Shown: positions 44,993 to 53,542 of the stretch, piece after piece
Layout of the letters: each line of letters starts with the position of its first letter
How positions within the stretch are numbered: position 1 is the first letter of the stretch
Source of the DNA: JAVBKU01 sp031553875
GTDB lineage: Bacteria > Bacteroidota > Bacteroidia > Bacteroidales > Rikenellaceae
Assembly: GCA_031553875.1 (NCBI GenBank)
Contig: JAVBKU010000026.1
Location: forward strand, 1-64,000
Direction of reading: 5' to 3'
DNA length: 64,000 nucleotides
Program-made: the position numbers and the translations under genes
Notes under the pieces: generated by a model
Told to the model about the DNA's origin: nothing
Seen by the model: only the letters and a program-made list of their open reading frames with translations
Databases searched by the model: none

Positions 44993-46145
44993 ATGAAAAT
45001 TCTCCTACCCCTCTGTTCCAGGGCAATCCGCCTTGCCATGATCTCCGCCACAGTCTTGCTGTTAACCGCATGTTCCGGGAAAGAAGATGATATTCCCCTG
45101 CCCGACCCCAAAATATATACAGGAGGATATTACTATAACCGGGGACTTGACGTAGCCTGTTATTGGGATGAAGGTGTTTGCATACCTCTGAACTTGCCGG
45201 AAGAAATAGGAGACTCATATTGTACTTCCATTGTAGTCTCGGGCGGCATAATATATGCCGGAGGATATTATCGTAATATTTCGAACGATGTCGCTTGTGT
45301 CTGGGTCAATAACTCCCGTACCGACCTGACCGTTCCCGACGGGGCAGTCCACGCTTATTGCACGTCCATAGCTGTTTACAACGGGACGGTCTACGCGGGG
45401 GGGGTACTACCTTAAGGACAGGAAGTATATCGCCTGTTATTGGACGGGGAATAACCGCACTGATCTGTCTGTACCCCCGGATGCGGGGAATTCCCGTTGT
45501 ACCTCAATTATAGTCGATAACGGTAAAGTATACGCAGGGGGATATCATGTAATTACCCGCGTTATAACTCCCGAACCCGACTATAGAGCTTTATGGTGGA
45601 ATGAGCCCTGTTACTGGACGAATAATGTACGTACCGACCTGAATTATACCGTAAATCCTTTGGTAAGTACGGAGTGTACCTATATCGCCCTTTACAAAGG
45701 CAATGTTTATGCAGCCGGATATCAGCGCTTCAATATAGGCGGATTGGTAATGGTTCCTTGGACGTGGCAGGGAGGAGAATTTTCGGGGCTTCCTTCTGTA
45801 ACTCCCACTTCGGCCCTCAATAAGTATTGTACCTCCATTGCCGTAAATAACGGTAACGTTTATATCGGTGGATATCGAATGACCGACATGCGTTATAGGG
45901 CTTGTTATTGGAAAAATAAATCGTGTGTGTATTTGTCCGATCCGGAAGGGGTTCCCAGTGAAAACGTAGCTTCGTGCAGTAATGATATAGCCGTTTACGG
46001 CGGTAAAGTTTATTCCGGAGGATATTACTCTACTCCTTCTATTAAACCCGCCTGTTACTGGGTCAATACATCGTTGGTCCGATTAGCTTTGCCGGAGGGA
46101 ATTACCGATGGGGTGTGCAATTCTATCTGTGTAGTTCCTCAATAG
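44993..46145 (+). pseudogene. Seven-repeat surface lipoprotein, second copy, frameshifted at a G8 tract
   Basis: The first frame (44993-45415) encodes a lipoprotein signal and the first repeats, then stops as VYAGGVLP. Removing one G from the G8 run (45407-45414) restores VYAGGYYLKDRKYIACYW and an uninterrupted 383-residue protein to 46145, with the same seven-repeat plan as the upstream copy. The rest of the frame is intact with no other lesion, so this is either a very recent mutation, a sequencing slip, or a phase-variable OFF state. Confidence 0.85.
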
Positions 46146-46197
46146 AAGGGAGTAGGCCGGCCCACATATTAAGGCCCAATGAACATAGTGTAAGAAT

Positions 46198-46229
46198 GCG
46201 GGGCGAAATTTTAGCCCCGCATTTTTTTT
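46198..46229 (+). terminator. Terminator after the second lipoprotein gene
   Basis: GCGGGGC...GCCCCGC followed by T8. It is the third member of the related hairpin set. Confidence 0.85.
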
Positions 46230-46244
46230 CACCGGAAAAGGGAG

Positions 46245-46252
46245 TATCTTCG
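46245..46252 (+). promoter_or_regulatory. Candidate promoter -7 element of meaB
   Basis: TATCTTCG, one mismatch to TAnnTTTG, 52 nt before the start codon. A T-rich stretch lies near -33. Confidence 0.4.
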
Positions 46253-46304
46253 TAAGTGTGAAGCCGCCGGTTTAGCTGGCGACTGCACGTATAGGAAATA
46301 CGCC

Positions 46305-47408
46305 ATGAAACACTTCGAAGACATACACGGCAAGGAGCACGACAGCGCCCTCACAGTAGGCCGCGGGGTCGAGCAGCCTCCCGTGGTCAACCCCCACTTC
46401 AGGCGCGTGAGGCGCAGGGAGTTCTCGACCGCCGACTTCGTGGAGGGCATCCTCCGAGGCGATATAGCCATACTTTCGCAGGCCATAACCCTCGTGGAGA
46501 GTGTCCGCCCTGAGCACTACGCCCAGGCGCAGGAGATAATCGAGCGACTGCTGCCTCATGCGGGAAAGTCAATCAGAATAGGTATAACCGGCGTCCCCGG
46601 GGCGGGGAAATCGACATTTATCGAGGCCATGGGCAACCTTGTCACCAGCCTCGGCCACAAGCTGGCGGTACTTGCAATAGACCCCAGCTCGGAGCGTAGC
46701 GGCGGCTCGATCTTAGGCGACAAGACCCGCATGGAGACCCTCGTACACAATCCCTCCGCCTTCATCCGCCCTTCGCCCTCGGCGGGGTCGCTCGGAGGCG
46801 TGGCGCGCAAGACCCGTGAAAGTATAATTCTATGCGAGGCGGCGGGCTTCGACGTGATATTCATCGAGACCGTGGGTGTGGGCCAGAGCGAAACGGCCGT
46901 GCATTCTATGGTGGACATGTTCCTGCTGCTACAAATAGCCGGGGCGGGCGACGAATTGCAGGGCATCAAGCGCGGTATCATGGAGATGGCCGACATGGTG
47001 GCTATCAACAAGGCCGACGGCGAGAACAAGCGCCGCGCGGAGATGGCCCGGAGCCTGTACGTCAACGCATTGAGCCTCTTCCCCACGCCCGAATCGGGGT
47101 GGAAACCGCAGGTGTTCACCTGCTCGGCCATTGAGGGCGCGGGGCTGTCGGATATGTGGAGTGGGGTGGAAGAATTCATCGAATTTATCCGCGCCAACGG
47201 CCACTTCGCCGCCAACCGCAACGCCCAGGCCAAATACTGGATGTACCAAAGCATCAACGAAGCCCTGCGTGAAAATTTTTATGCGAATGACGTTGTGGAG
47301 GGAATGATTCCGCACGAGGAGGAGATGGTGCTTACGGACAAGAAAAGCTCATTCATCGCGGCGAGGGAACTGTTGAACGCATACTTCGACTCTATAAAGG
47401 GGAAGTAA
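46305..47408 (+). CDS. meaB: Methylmalonyl-CoA mutase-associated GTPase MeaB
   Basis: 367 residues. It is a G3E P-loop GTPase that guards and reloads the adenosylcobalamin cofactor of methylmalonyl-CoA mutase. It has the P-loop GVPGAGKST (96-104), AIDPSSERSGGSILGDKTRM, ETVGVGQSE, and NKADGENKRRA. The mutase genes are not adjacent here, though MeaB often sits beside them. Its presence suggests the succinate-propionate route. It is monocistronic, with its own terminator. Confidence 0.95.
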   Translation: MKHFEDIHGKEHDSALTVGRGVEQPPVVNPHFRRVRRREFSTADFVEGILRGDIAILSQAITLVESVRPEHYAQAQEIIERLLPHAGKSIRIGITGVPGAGKSTFIEAMGNLVTSLGHKLAVLAIDPSSERSGGSILGDKTRMETLVHNPSAFIRPSPSAGSLGGVARKTRESIILCEAAGFDVIFIETVGVGQSETAVHSMVDMFLLLQIAGAGDELQGIKRGIMEMADMVAINKADGENKRRAEMARSLYVNALSLFPTPESGWKPQVFTCSAIEGAGLSDMWSGVEEFIEFIRANGHFAANRNAQAKYWMYQSINEALRENFYANDVVEGMIPHEEEMVLTDKKSSFIAARELLNAYFDSIKGK

Positions 47409-47426
47409 AGGGAGGCTGGGAATTAT

Positions 47427-47462
47427 GTTCGGGGCGGCAACCTTTTGGTTGCCGCCCCGAAC
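47427..47462 (+). terminator. Terminator after meaB
   Basis: 16-bp stem GTTCGGGGCGGCAACC/GGTTGCCGCCCCGAAC with a 4-nt loop, then TGTTTTAG. Confidence 0.85.
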
Positions 47463-47549
47463 TGTTTTAGTAAGCCGGGTGAATAGTAGTATTAATTGCC
47501 GGTGCCTGGCCTGCCTCCACTGCTCTATTGGATGTGGCTAAATTATCTT

Positions 47550-47617
47550 CATCTCCGCGGCTGCGGGGGCGCACCGGAGGTGCGAGCCGCGGAGATGAGC
47601 ATCGCGAAACGCGATGC
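47550..47617. other. Compact three-hairpin element
   Basis: CATCTCCGCGGCT (47550-47562) pairs with AGCCGCGGAGATG (47585-47597). Inside it GCACC-GGA-GGTGC forms a second stem. Directly after it GCATCGCG-AAA-CGCGATGC (47599-47617) forms a third. There is no U-tract and no gene. It sits in the 326-bp meaB to nucleotidyltransferase-like gap. A degenerate tail of family A (AGGCGCTTTGAAAATTAAAC) and repeat C follow. Confidence 0.5.
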
Positions 47618-47690
47618 AGCACCTTGGTCTAAAAGGGGAGCATAAACACCTCAGGCGCTTTGAAAATTAAACTATCTTCTACAAAAAATA

Positions 47691-47734
47691 ATTCTATCCG
47701 GGTGTTAGCAGACACTCCGAGTGCCTGTAGGCAC
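47691..47734 (-). repeat. Short repeat C (copy C3) abutting a stop codon
   Basis: On the minus strand, straight after the TAG of the nucleotidyltransferase-like gene: GTGCCTACAGGCAC hairpin, CGGAGTGTC, ACACCCGGATAGAATTATTTTTT. The final T-run makes a terminator role possible. Confidence 0.5.
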
Positions 47735-48337
47735 CTACGGCATCCACTCTATCACCCCGTCTACAGGATTGGCTTCGAGCCACCGCCTGAAAGCGTCATA
47801 ATCCCTCACTCCGTCACGCATAACAGCCTGATAATAGGCTATCCCGGGGATCTTATCGGTATCGGGCGTCTGATACTTCAGCAAGATTATGGCCCCGCGG
47901 ATTTCGGGGGTCAGCGCAGCGGATATCCTGTCGGCCACCCGCTCGAAGTAGCCGTCGTAGCGCGACCCCTTGAGTATGTGGATCATATCTATCTGCCAGA
48001 GGTCGCCCTCGGAGTCCCTGTACCAGGCGTGCCACTCTACGCACTGTTCGGGGGTGTGGATCAGGTTGGCGAATTCCATCCGTTCGATCCCAGGTTTGCG
48101 GGAGAGTTGTGCCATAGCGGAAAACCCTATGGAGAGGTCGAGCTCAGGAGAGTAAATATGGAAATCTATATCGCGGTGCTTCACGAGCAGGCCGGTGCGG
48201 AGCGACCCCACGAGATCGGGTTCGGCACCCACCGATTCCCAGATACCCTCTATATCCAGCTCCGCAACTATCCGCCGGGCCTTCTCCTGGTTGCGTGCGG
48301 CTATGTCCAATATACGCTGATCCATAAGCAGATACAT
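47735..48337 (-). CDS. Nucleotidyltransferase-fold protein
   Basis: 200 residues. VGSLRTGLLVKHRDIDFHIY (about 42-61) fits the minimal nucleotidyltransferase pattern hGS...DxD. A later Asp in LWQIDMIHI (about 118) could be the third metal ligand. The C-terminal half is helical. It may modify a small molecule, RNA or protein; the substrate is unknown. A start at Met5 (48325) is also possible. It is separate from its neighbours. Confidence 0.65.
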   Translation of the reverse strand: MYLLMDQRILDIAARNQEKARRIVAELDIEGIWESVGAEPDLVGSLRTGLLVKHRDIDFHIYSPELDLSIGFSAMAQLSRKPGIERMEFANLIHTPEQCVEWHAWYRDSEGDLWQIDMIHILKGSRYDGYFERVADRISAALTPEIRGAIILLKYQTPDTDKIPGIAYYQAVMRDGVRDYDAFRRWLEANPVDGVIEWMP

Positions 48338-48386
48338 TATAGGGAGAGGGCCTCTCTCCTGCGCCGGAAGGCACTCCGGGAAATTA

Positions 48387-50120
48387 TCAGAAGCAGAGCT
48401 TCACGCCACAGATAGCGCCGATGCCCAGCGTGGGCACACGGTTGAAACGGTACTGTTTGGCGTTCAGCAAGTTGTCGGCCTCGAGGAATAGGGTCGTCAC
48501 CTTCGAGAGCCTGTAATCGGCATTGAGGGAGAGGTTGACGTTGCCGCCTATCTTATTGGTCCCCAGCATCTCATCTGTGCCGTCGAACGTGGTTTCATAG
48601 CAAATCCTGCCGTCATAAGCCTGCATGGAAAGACCCGCGGTGAACTTCTTGCCCAGAGTGTAGCGTAACGACGCCTCCATCTCGAAACTGGGCAGGCCGT
48701 CGCCTACAGGCAGATGGCGCATGTCGCAGCCCATGTACTTCGCGATTAAGCCGTACTCGAAGTTACGCGCGAAGTGCCCCGAGATCTCGCCGCCAACGAC
48801 CCATATCATCCCGTCGTCGACAAGGGCGGTGAAGGTGTTGCCCATCGAGGTAAAGCCCGAGAGGTCGTAGTAGTTCGAGAATACGTTCATATTCCTGTAG
48901 AAGCTCGCGCCCCCGAACACCCTGTATGAGAATGCCGAAGAGACACTGCCCTCCACGCCCGCACGGATATTGTATGCGGCGGTGCTTTCGAGCGTCAGGC
49001 CCGACATCACATAGGGGTTGAGCTTCACGGCCTCGTAGTAGCTGCCCTCGCCCACCTCGCCGTCGATATCTAGGAAGGCGATGAGGTAATCATTAGCCAG
49101 TTTATATTTGAGACCCACCAGCGGCATCACGTAGAAGTTGTTCTCATCGTCGACATTACACCTGTCGCCCACGAGGTTCAAGCCCACGCTCACGCTCGCC
49201 TTATCCCCCTCGTAACTGTATTGGGGCGCGAAGGAGAACATCAGGTGGTCGTGCTTGCCCATCTTCCCGTTGCCCTTGTCCATATGGAATCCGAGGCCCA
49301 GGTCGATCCTGTGCGCCTCCTTGAAGCCGCGGGCCAGGTCGACATGCACTCCGAAACCCGTTTCGTGGCTATCGAACTTATCGTTGATATAGTGCGTCTC
49401 CGCACCCACCTTGAAATTCAGGCGAGAGAGATCAGAGAAGTCGTCGCCCACGCTCACGTCGGCCCCTAATGTGGTGAAATTCTGGCGCAGGGCGTCTTTC
49501 GAGGAGTCGAATCCGGCGGGCAGGAGGTCGGAAAAGTTATAGTATCCGAAGCGGCTCAGGGCGTCGTAGCCCAGCGCCACGCCGCCCTCGACGCTGTAAC
49601 GGTCAGCCCTGCCGAAACGGTGCTTCACCCTGCCGTAGAGGTCGTTATAAGTGTATAGGGCCGGGGCCTTGTCGCCATAGTCGTTCTTTATTTTGGAATA
49701 ACTGCCGTAGTGGCTCGCACCCGCCATGAAGTCGGTGCGGGGCGAGGCGTGGAGCGAATATATCACGTCGCCGACGCTCTGGAACGGGTAGCCGAGGCCC
49801 GCCCTCACATAGAGCGAATTGCGCTTGTAGGGGGCGATGGACGAAAAGCCGGCCGCGCGTATGGGAGCCACATTGAACCCGCTGGCTATAGGCGAAGGGA
49901 ATATGCGGTAGCTGATATCCGGGCGCAGAGGCACGGTGTCGCGCATCACGGGCTTGATGCCCAGCTTGGGGCTCTCCGAGACCGTAGGCTCGTAGTCCCT
50001 CGTAACCTCCACTTGGCGGTTGAGCCCGCCCTCCTGCGCCGCCGCTCCGAGGGGCAACGCCGCGAGTGACAACGCTCCCGCCGCAATATATAATCCTGCT
50101 GATATGCCGTATCTTTTCAT
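48387..50120 (-). CDS. Outer-membrane beta-barrel protein (plug-less TonB receptor-like)
   Basis: 577 residues. A signal peptide (about 1-28, ending GAAAQ) is followed by a short periplasmic segment (QVEVTRDYEPTV). About twenty amphipathic beta strands of 8-12 residues follow, ending in the outer-membrane signature ICGVKLCF with C-terminal Phe. There is no plug domain. Similar barrels in Bacteroidales are paired with long TPR proteins, as here (50368-53391). The substrate is unknown; transport or envelope assembly is possible. Confidence 0.75.
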   Translation of the reverse strand: MKRYGISAGLYIAAGALSLAALPLGAAAQEGGLNRQVEVTRDYEPTVSESPKLGIKPVMRDTVPLRPDISYRIFPSPIASGFNVAPIRAAGFSSIAPYKRNSLYVRAGLGYPFQSVGDVIYSLHASPRTDFMAGASHYGSYSKIKNDYGDKAPALYTYNDLYGRVKHRFGRADRYSVEGGVALGYDALSRFGYYNFSDLLPAGFDSSKDALRQNFTTLGADVSVGDDFSDLSRLNFKVGAETHYINDKFDSHETGFGVHVDLARGFKEAHRIDLGLGFHMDKGNGKMGKHDHLMFSFAPQYSYEGDKASVSVGLNLVGDRCNVDDENNFYVMPLVGLKYKLANDYLIAFLDIDGEVGEGSYYEAVKLNPYVMSGLTLESTAAYNIRAGVEGSVSSAFSYRVFGGASFYRNMNVFSNYYDLSGFTSMGNTFTALVDDGMIWVVGGEISGHFARNFEYGLIAKYMGCDMRHLPVGDGLPSFEMEASLRYTLGKKFTAGLSMQAYDGRICYETTFDGTDEMLGTNKIGGNVNLSLNADYRLSKVTTLFLEADNLLNAKQYRFNRVPTLGIGAICGVKLCF

Positions 50121-50148
50121 CTTTCCGTTGGTTTTCCGTTTTTTACGT

Positions 50149-50367
50149 TGGAACTAATATGCTACTCCACAATAGTTCAATTTCATTAGCCTTCGGTTTT
50201 CTTTCCTACTTTTGGCATTGCCCCAAAAGTAGGCAAAAGGTCTAGCCGCGTCTTCTGTCGGGGTCTCTTCCGGGAGGCTTCCCTCGTTACACGATAACTC
50301 GGGTGATCTCCCTCACGAGACCTATTTCCGCCAGAAGCCCGAAGCGGCGATTATTTTGCTGTTAATA
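50149..50367 (+). repeat. Family B repeat, copy B6
   Basis: The core (50212-50360) has the GG/CC leading hairpin and the CTTCTGTCGG/CCGCCAGAAG stem version. The left end AACTAATATG is a degenerate inverted repeat; the right side runs into the TPR gene stop codon. It separates the TPR gene from the barrel gene. Confidence 0.83.
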
Positions 50368-53300
50368 TTACTTTTTCGCTTGCTGCTCTCCCGCGGCCTC
50401 TATGCTCTTGATGCGTGCGAGGCACTCCTTCACCCCGTCGGCGATACCGTCGTCTTTAACAGTATAACCGTCGGCGATGCTCTGCAATGTGGCCCTGGCC
50501 TGGAACATATCGCCCTCGGCTATGTAGATGTCGCCCAGGGTTAGGAATGCTTTGGCCGTCCAGAATTGATGGGGCGTACCCGTAGAGGCGAAGGCGAATA
50601 CCTTTTCGCGCGCCTCGTTACTCTTGCCTTGGTCGTAAAGGTTTTCTATCACCCTGTAGCACGATTCCGCGCCCTCGGCGGTCAACGGTTCCGAGGCTAC
50701 GATTATGTAGTCGGCCATAGCCGCCTCCTTGTCGCCTGCGCGGAATTTCGCACCGGCGCGGGCGAAGCGGGCTTTACGCGCGATCTCCTTATTCACAAAG
50801 GGCGAGGAGAGTATCTCCGTGGCCGACGCGGCGGTGTAGGCATCGTCGCCCGCAAGCACGGCCGAAGTTATCCATCCGTCGAGGCCCTCGGTAATAAGGG
50901 GGGCGGAGGTGGCCGTGGCGGAGAGCCTCTGGTAGTATGACGCAGCGGCAGCGTAGTCCTTATTCTCGGAATATATCTTTGCCGCCTTCTGTAATGCCTG
51001 GGCAGTCAGGGCGTTGGAGTACATATCGGCCACTCCCTCGAACGAACTCAGAGCCCCGGCCCTGTCGCCCGTGCGCAGCTGCGCCTCGCCTCTGGTGTAG
51101 AGGGCATTGGCCTTGTAGGCGCCCTTGGGATAGCGCTTCAGGTAGTCGTTCATCAGGTTCACGGCGCGCTTCGAGTCGCCCGCGAGGTAGACCTTCTCGG
51201 CAGCTACGTATGTAAGCGAGTCGCGCTCCACGATGGAGGCGTTGGTCTCCACCCCTGCGTTCTGGGCGAAGGCGAAGTAGGAGTCGACGTCGTTGCGGTC
51301 GACATATATATTACGTATGCCGAGCATCGCTCCGCGCGCCTGCGGCGACGAGGGAGCCTGCTCCACGAGCTTCTTGTAATATTTCAGCGCCTCGGTGTTG
51401 TTGTTCTGGTTCTGATACGCAAGGCCCAGCTCCGACAGGGCGTCGAGGTAATAGGGCGAGGAGGGATATTCGTCCACGAGCCTGCGCAGCACCAGCGTCC
51501 CCTCGGAGAAGCGTTCGCGCAGGATGTAGGTATGGCCGAGCTGGTACATGGCGTCGTCGACATATTCGCCCCTGCCGTTATTGATTATATCCTGCAGCGA
51601 TTCGATCTTGCGTTCGGGCCTGTCGACCAGGCCGAGCATCATAGCCCTCTGGTACTTGGAATAATATGCCTCCTCGCCTCCGATACGGATGGCCTTGTCG
51701 TATTCCTGTATGGCGGCCCAGTATTTCTTATCCACCAGGCGCAGGTCGCCCAGGCGGTTATAGGCGTCGGCCTTGTAATTATCGTTAGGCTCGTAGGCCG
51801 ACACGAAGCGGTTAAACTGCTCCTCCGACGGCTCCCACTTCTTCATATTGAAGTCGCAGTAGCCCATGTTGTACATGGCGAACATCCTCTCCCTTTCGGT
51901 CTTGGGGGCCACGGCCGAGTACTCGGCGAAGAGCTTGCGCGAGGCGGCATAGTCACCCCTGGAGAACAACGCCTCGCCCTTCCAGTACTTCGACAGGGCG
52001 GTATATTTGGCGGTGTAGGGATATTTCAGCGACAGGTTGAACATCTCTATCGCCTTGTCGGTCTGCCCCGCGTTGTAGAACTCAAGGGCGCGGAAGTAAC
52101 ATATCTTCTGGAGGGCGGCTTTGATGTTGTTGTCGGGGTTGTCGATCTTCATGATGGCGTCGTAGGCCGCCTCGTAGTTGCGCGAGTTGAAGTAGGCCGA
52201 AAGCAGGTACTCCCTCGCCTCGGGCACTCTCGACGACGAGGGGAACTCCGACAGGAAACGGTTGAACACGGTGATGGCCTCGCCGAACACCCCGCCGCCA
52301 AGCTCGTACTGCAGCTTGCCGTAGTTGAACATCGCGTCCTCCCTGATACCCTTGTCATGCGGGGCGTTGGAGGCAAGGGCGAAAGCCTGCAGGGCCTTGG
52401 CCTTGTCGCCTGTTTTGAGGCAGGCGCCACCTAAGTGGTAGCAACTGTTCTGGAAGAGGGCGTCGTCGCCGTCGGTCACCTTCGAGAGGTATTCGATAGC
52501 GCCCGGGTAGTCGCCGCCCATATAGCGGCAGTAGCCTATTAGGTAGTTCTCCTCACGGCCCACTTTGCCTCCCAGCGACACGTATGTTTCGATATATTTC
52601 TGGGCGTTAGTGTAATCCTTTTGTCTAAAGTACGACTCGCCCGTGATGCGTGCTATCTCGGCCTTGCGCTCGGCGGTCGCCGACTCCATAAGCGCCGGGC
52701 CGTTAGCCGTAACGTAAGGGTAGTCGCCCTTCAAGAATTTGATCTGCAGGACATAGAACGGCACGATGGGCTTGTAGCTCGGTGATTGGGCTATCGACTC
52801 GAAACCCTTGAGAGCCGCATCGTAATCGCCGCGCGAGTAGTCGATGTAAGCCATGTAATATCTGGCTGCGTCGGCATATTTACTCCCCTGCTCCACCCTG
52901 CTGAAATAGGGATAGGCCTGCTCGGGTTTGTCGTTGGTGAACGAGCTGTAACCCAGCTTGAAATTATACTCCCCCTGCCTGTCAGAGGGGATGTCGTAGG
53001 GGTTGACCGTGAGGTAATGTTTGTAGGCCTCGCCGGGCTTACCCTTCTCCTGCAGGATATCGGCGAGGGTGAAGTGCACCTCGCTCAGGCGTGTGGAGAA
53101 CGGGTACTCCTCGATAAAACCCCTCAGGCGCGTTTCAGCCTCTGGCGAATTCAGCTTAGCCGAGCATATCGCCGAATAATATTCTATTTCGGCCTTGTTC
53201 ATGGCCCCGTCTTCTCCGCAGTCCTCCTCCGCCTTGGCGAATTCGGTGAGGGCCGCGATGTACTGCTCGCTGCGGAACAGCGATTTACCCTTCTCGAAAG

Positions 53301-53391
53301 CGCCTTCCGCAGGGTGGGTTACGGGCACGGCGGCCCATGTATTGATACTATATAAAGCCGCGCACAAAAGCGGGATACAGATTCTACGCAT
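50368..53391 (-). CDS. Large tetratricopeptide-repeat periplasmic protein
   Basis: 1007 residues. A signal peptide (about 1-20, MRRICIPLLCAALYSINTWA) is followed by more than twenty TPR-like helical pairs along the whole length, with recurring YY/AYPYF, ALKGFE and YYKKLV elements. Its C-terminus is QQAKK. It is probably a periplasmic scaffold. It lies upstream of the barrel gene on the same strand, a gene pair seen elsewhere in Bacteroidales; a joint role at the outer membrane is an inference. Confidence 0.85.
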   Translation of the reverse strand: MRRICIPLLCAALYSINTWAAVPVTHPAEGAFEKGKSLFRSEQYIAALTEFAKAEEDCGEDGAMNKAEIEYYSAICSAKLNSPEAETRLRGFIEEYPFSTRLSEVHFTLADILQEKGKPGEAYKHYLTVNPYDIPSDRQGEYNFKLGYSSFTNDKPEQAYPYFSRVEQGSKYADAARYYMAYIDYSRGDYDAALKGFESIAQSPSYKPIVPFYVLQIKFLKGDYPYVTANGPALMESATAERKAEIARITGESYFRQKDYTNAQKYIETYVSLGGKVGREENYLIGYCRYMGGDYPGAIEYLSKVTDGDDALFQNSCYHLGGACLKTGDKAKALQAFALASNAPHDKGIREDAMFNYGKLQYELGGGVFGEAITVFNRFLSEFPSSSRVPEAREYLLSAYFNSRNYEAAYDAIMKIDNPDNNIKAALQKICYFRALEFYNAGQTDKAIEMFNLSLKYPYTAKYTALSKYWKGEALFSRGDYAASRKLFAEYSAVAPKTERERMFAMYNMGYCDFNMKKWEPSEEQFNRFVSAYEPNDNYKADAYNRLGDLRLVDKKYWAAIQEYDKAIRIGGEEAYYSKYQRAMMLGLVDRPERKIESLQDIINNGRGEYVDDAMYQLGHTYILRERFSEGTLVLRRLVDEYPSSPYYLDALSELGLAYQNQNNNTEALKYYKKLVEQAPSSPQARGAMLGIRNIYVDRNDVDSYFAFAQNAGVETNASIVERDSLTYVAAEKVYLAGDSKRAVNLMNDYLKRYPKGAYKANALYTRGEAQLRTGDRAGALSSFEGVADMYSNALTAQALQKAAKIYSENKDYAAAASYYQRLSATATSAPLITEGLDGWITSAVLAGDDAYTAASATEILSSPFVNKEIARKARFARAGAKFRAGDKEAAMADYIIVASEPLTAEGAESCYRVIENLYDQGKSNEAREKVFAFASTGTPHQFWTAKAFLTLGDIYIAEGDMFQARATLQSIADGYTVKDDGIADGVKECLARIKSIEAAGEQQAKK

Positions 53392-53411
53392 ACGCCAGGT
53401 TTTTATCGAAG

Positions 53412-53419
53412 CAAAGTTA
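53412..53419 (-). promoter_or_regulatory. Promoter -7 element of the TPR gene
   Basis: TAACTTTG on the minus strand, 21 nt before the start codon. -33 is not clear. Confidence 0.4.
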
Positions 53420-53542
53420 ATAATTTGTAGCCAAAAACATCATTCCCGCTTTGATAGGACGATTTTTTGGTGAATATTTGTGTCACCGGAGAAGACTTGG
53501 TAAGTCCGACACACGCCATAACGGACACCGGCACACAATCGT

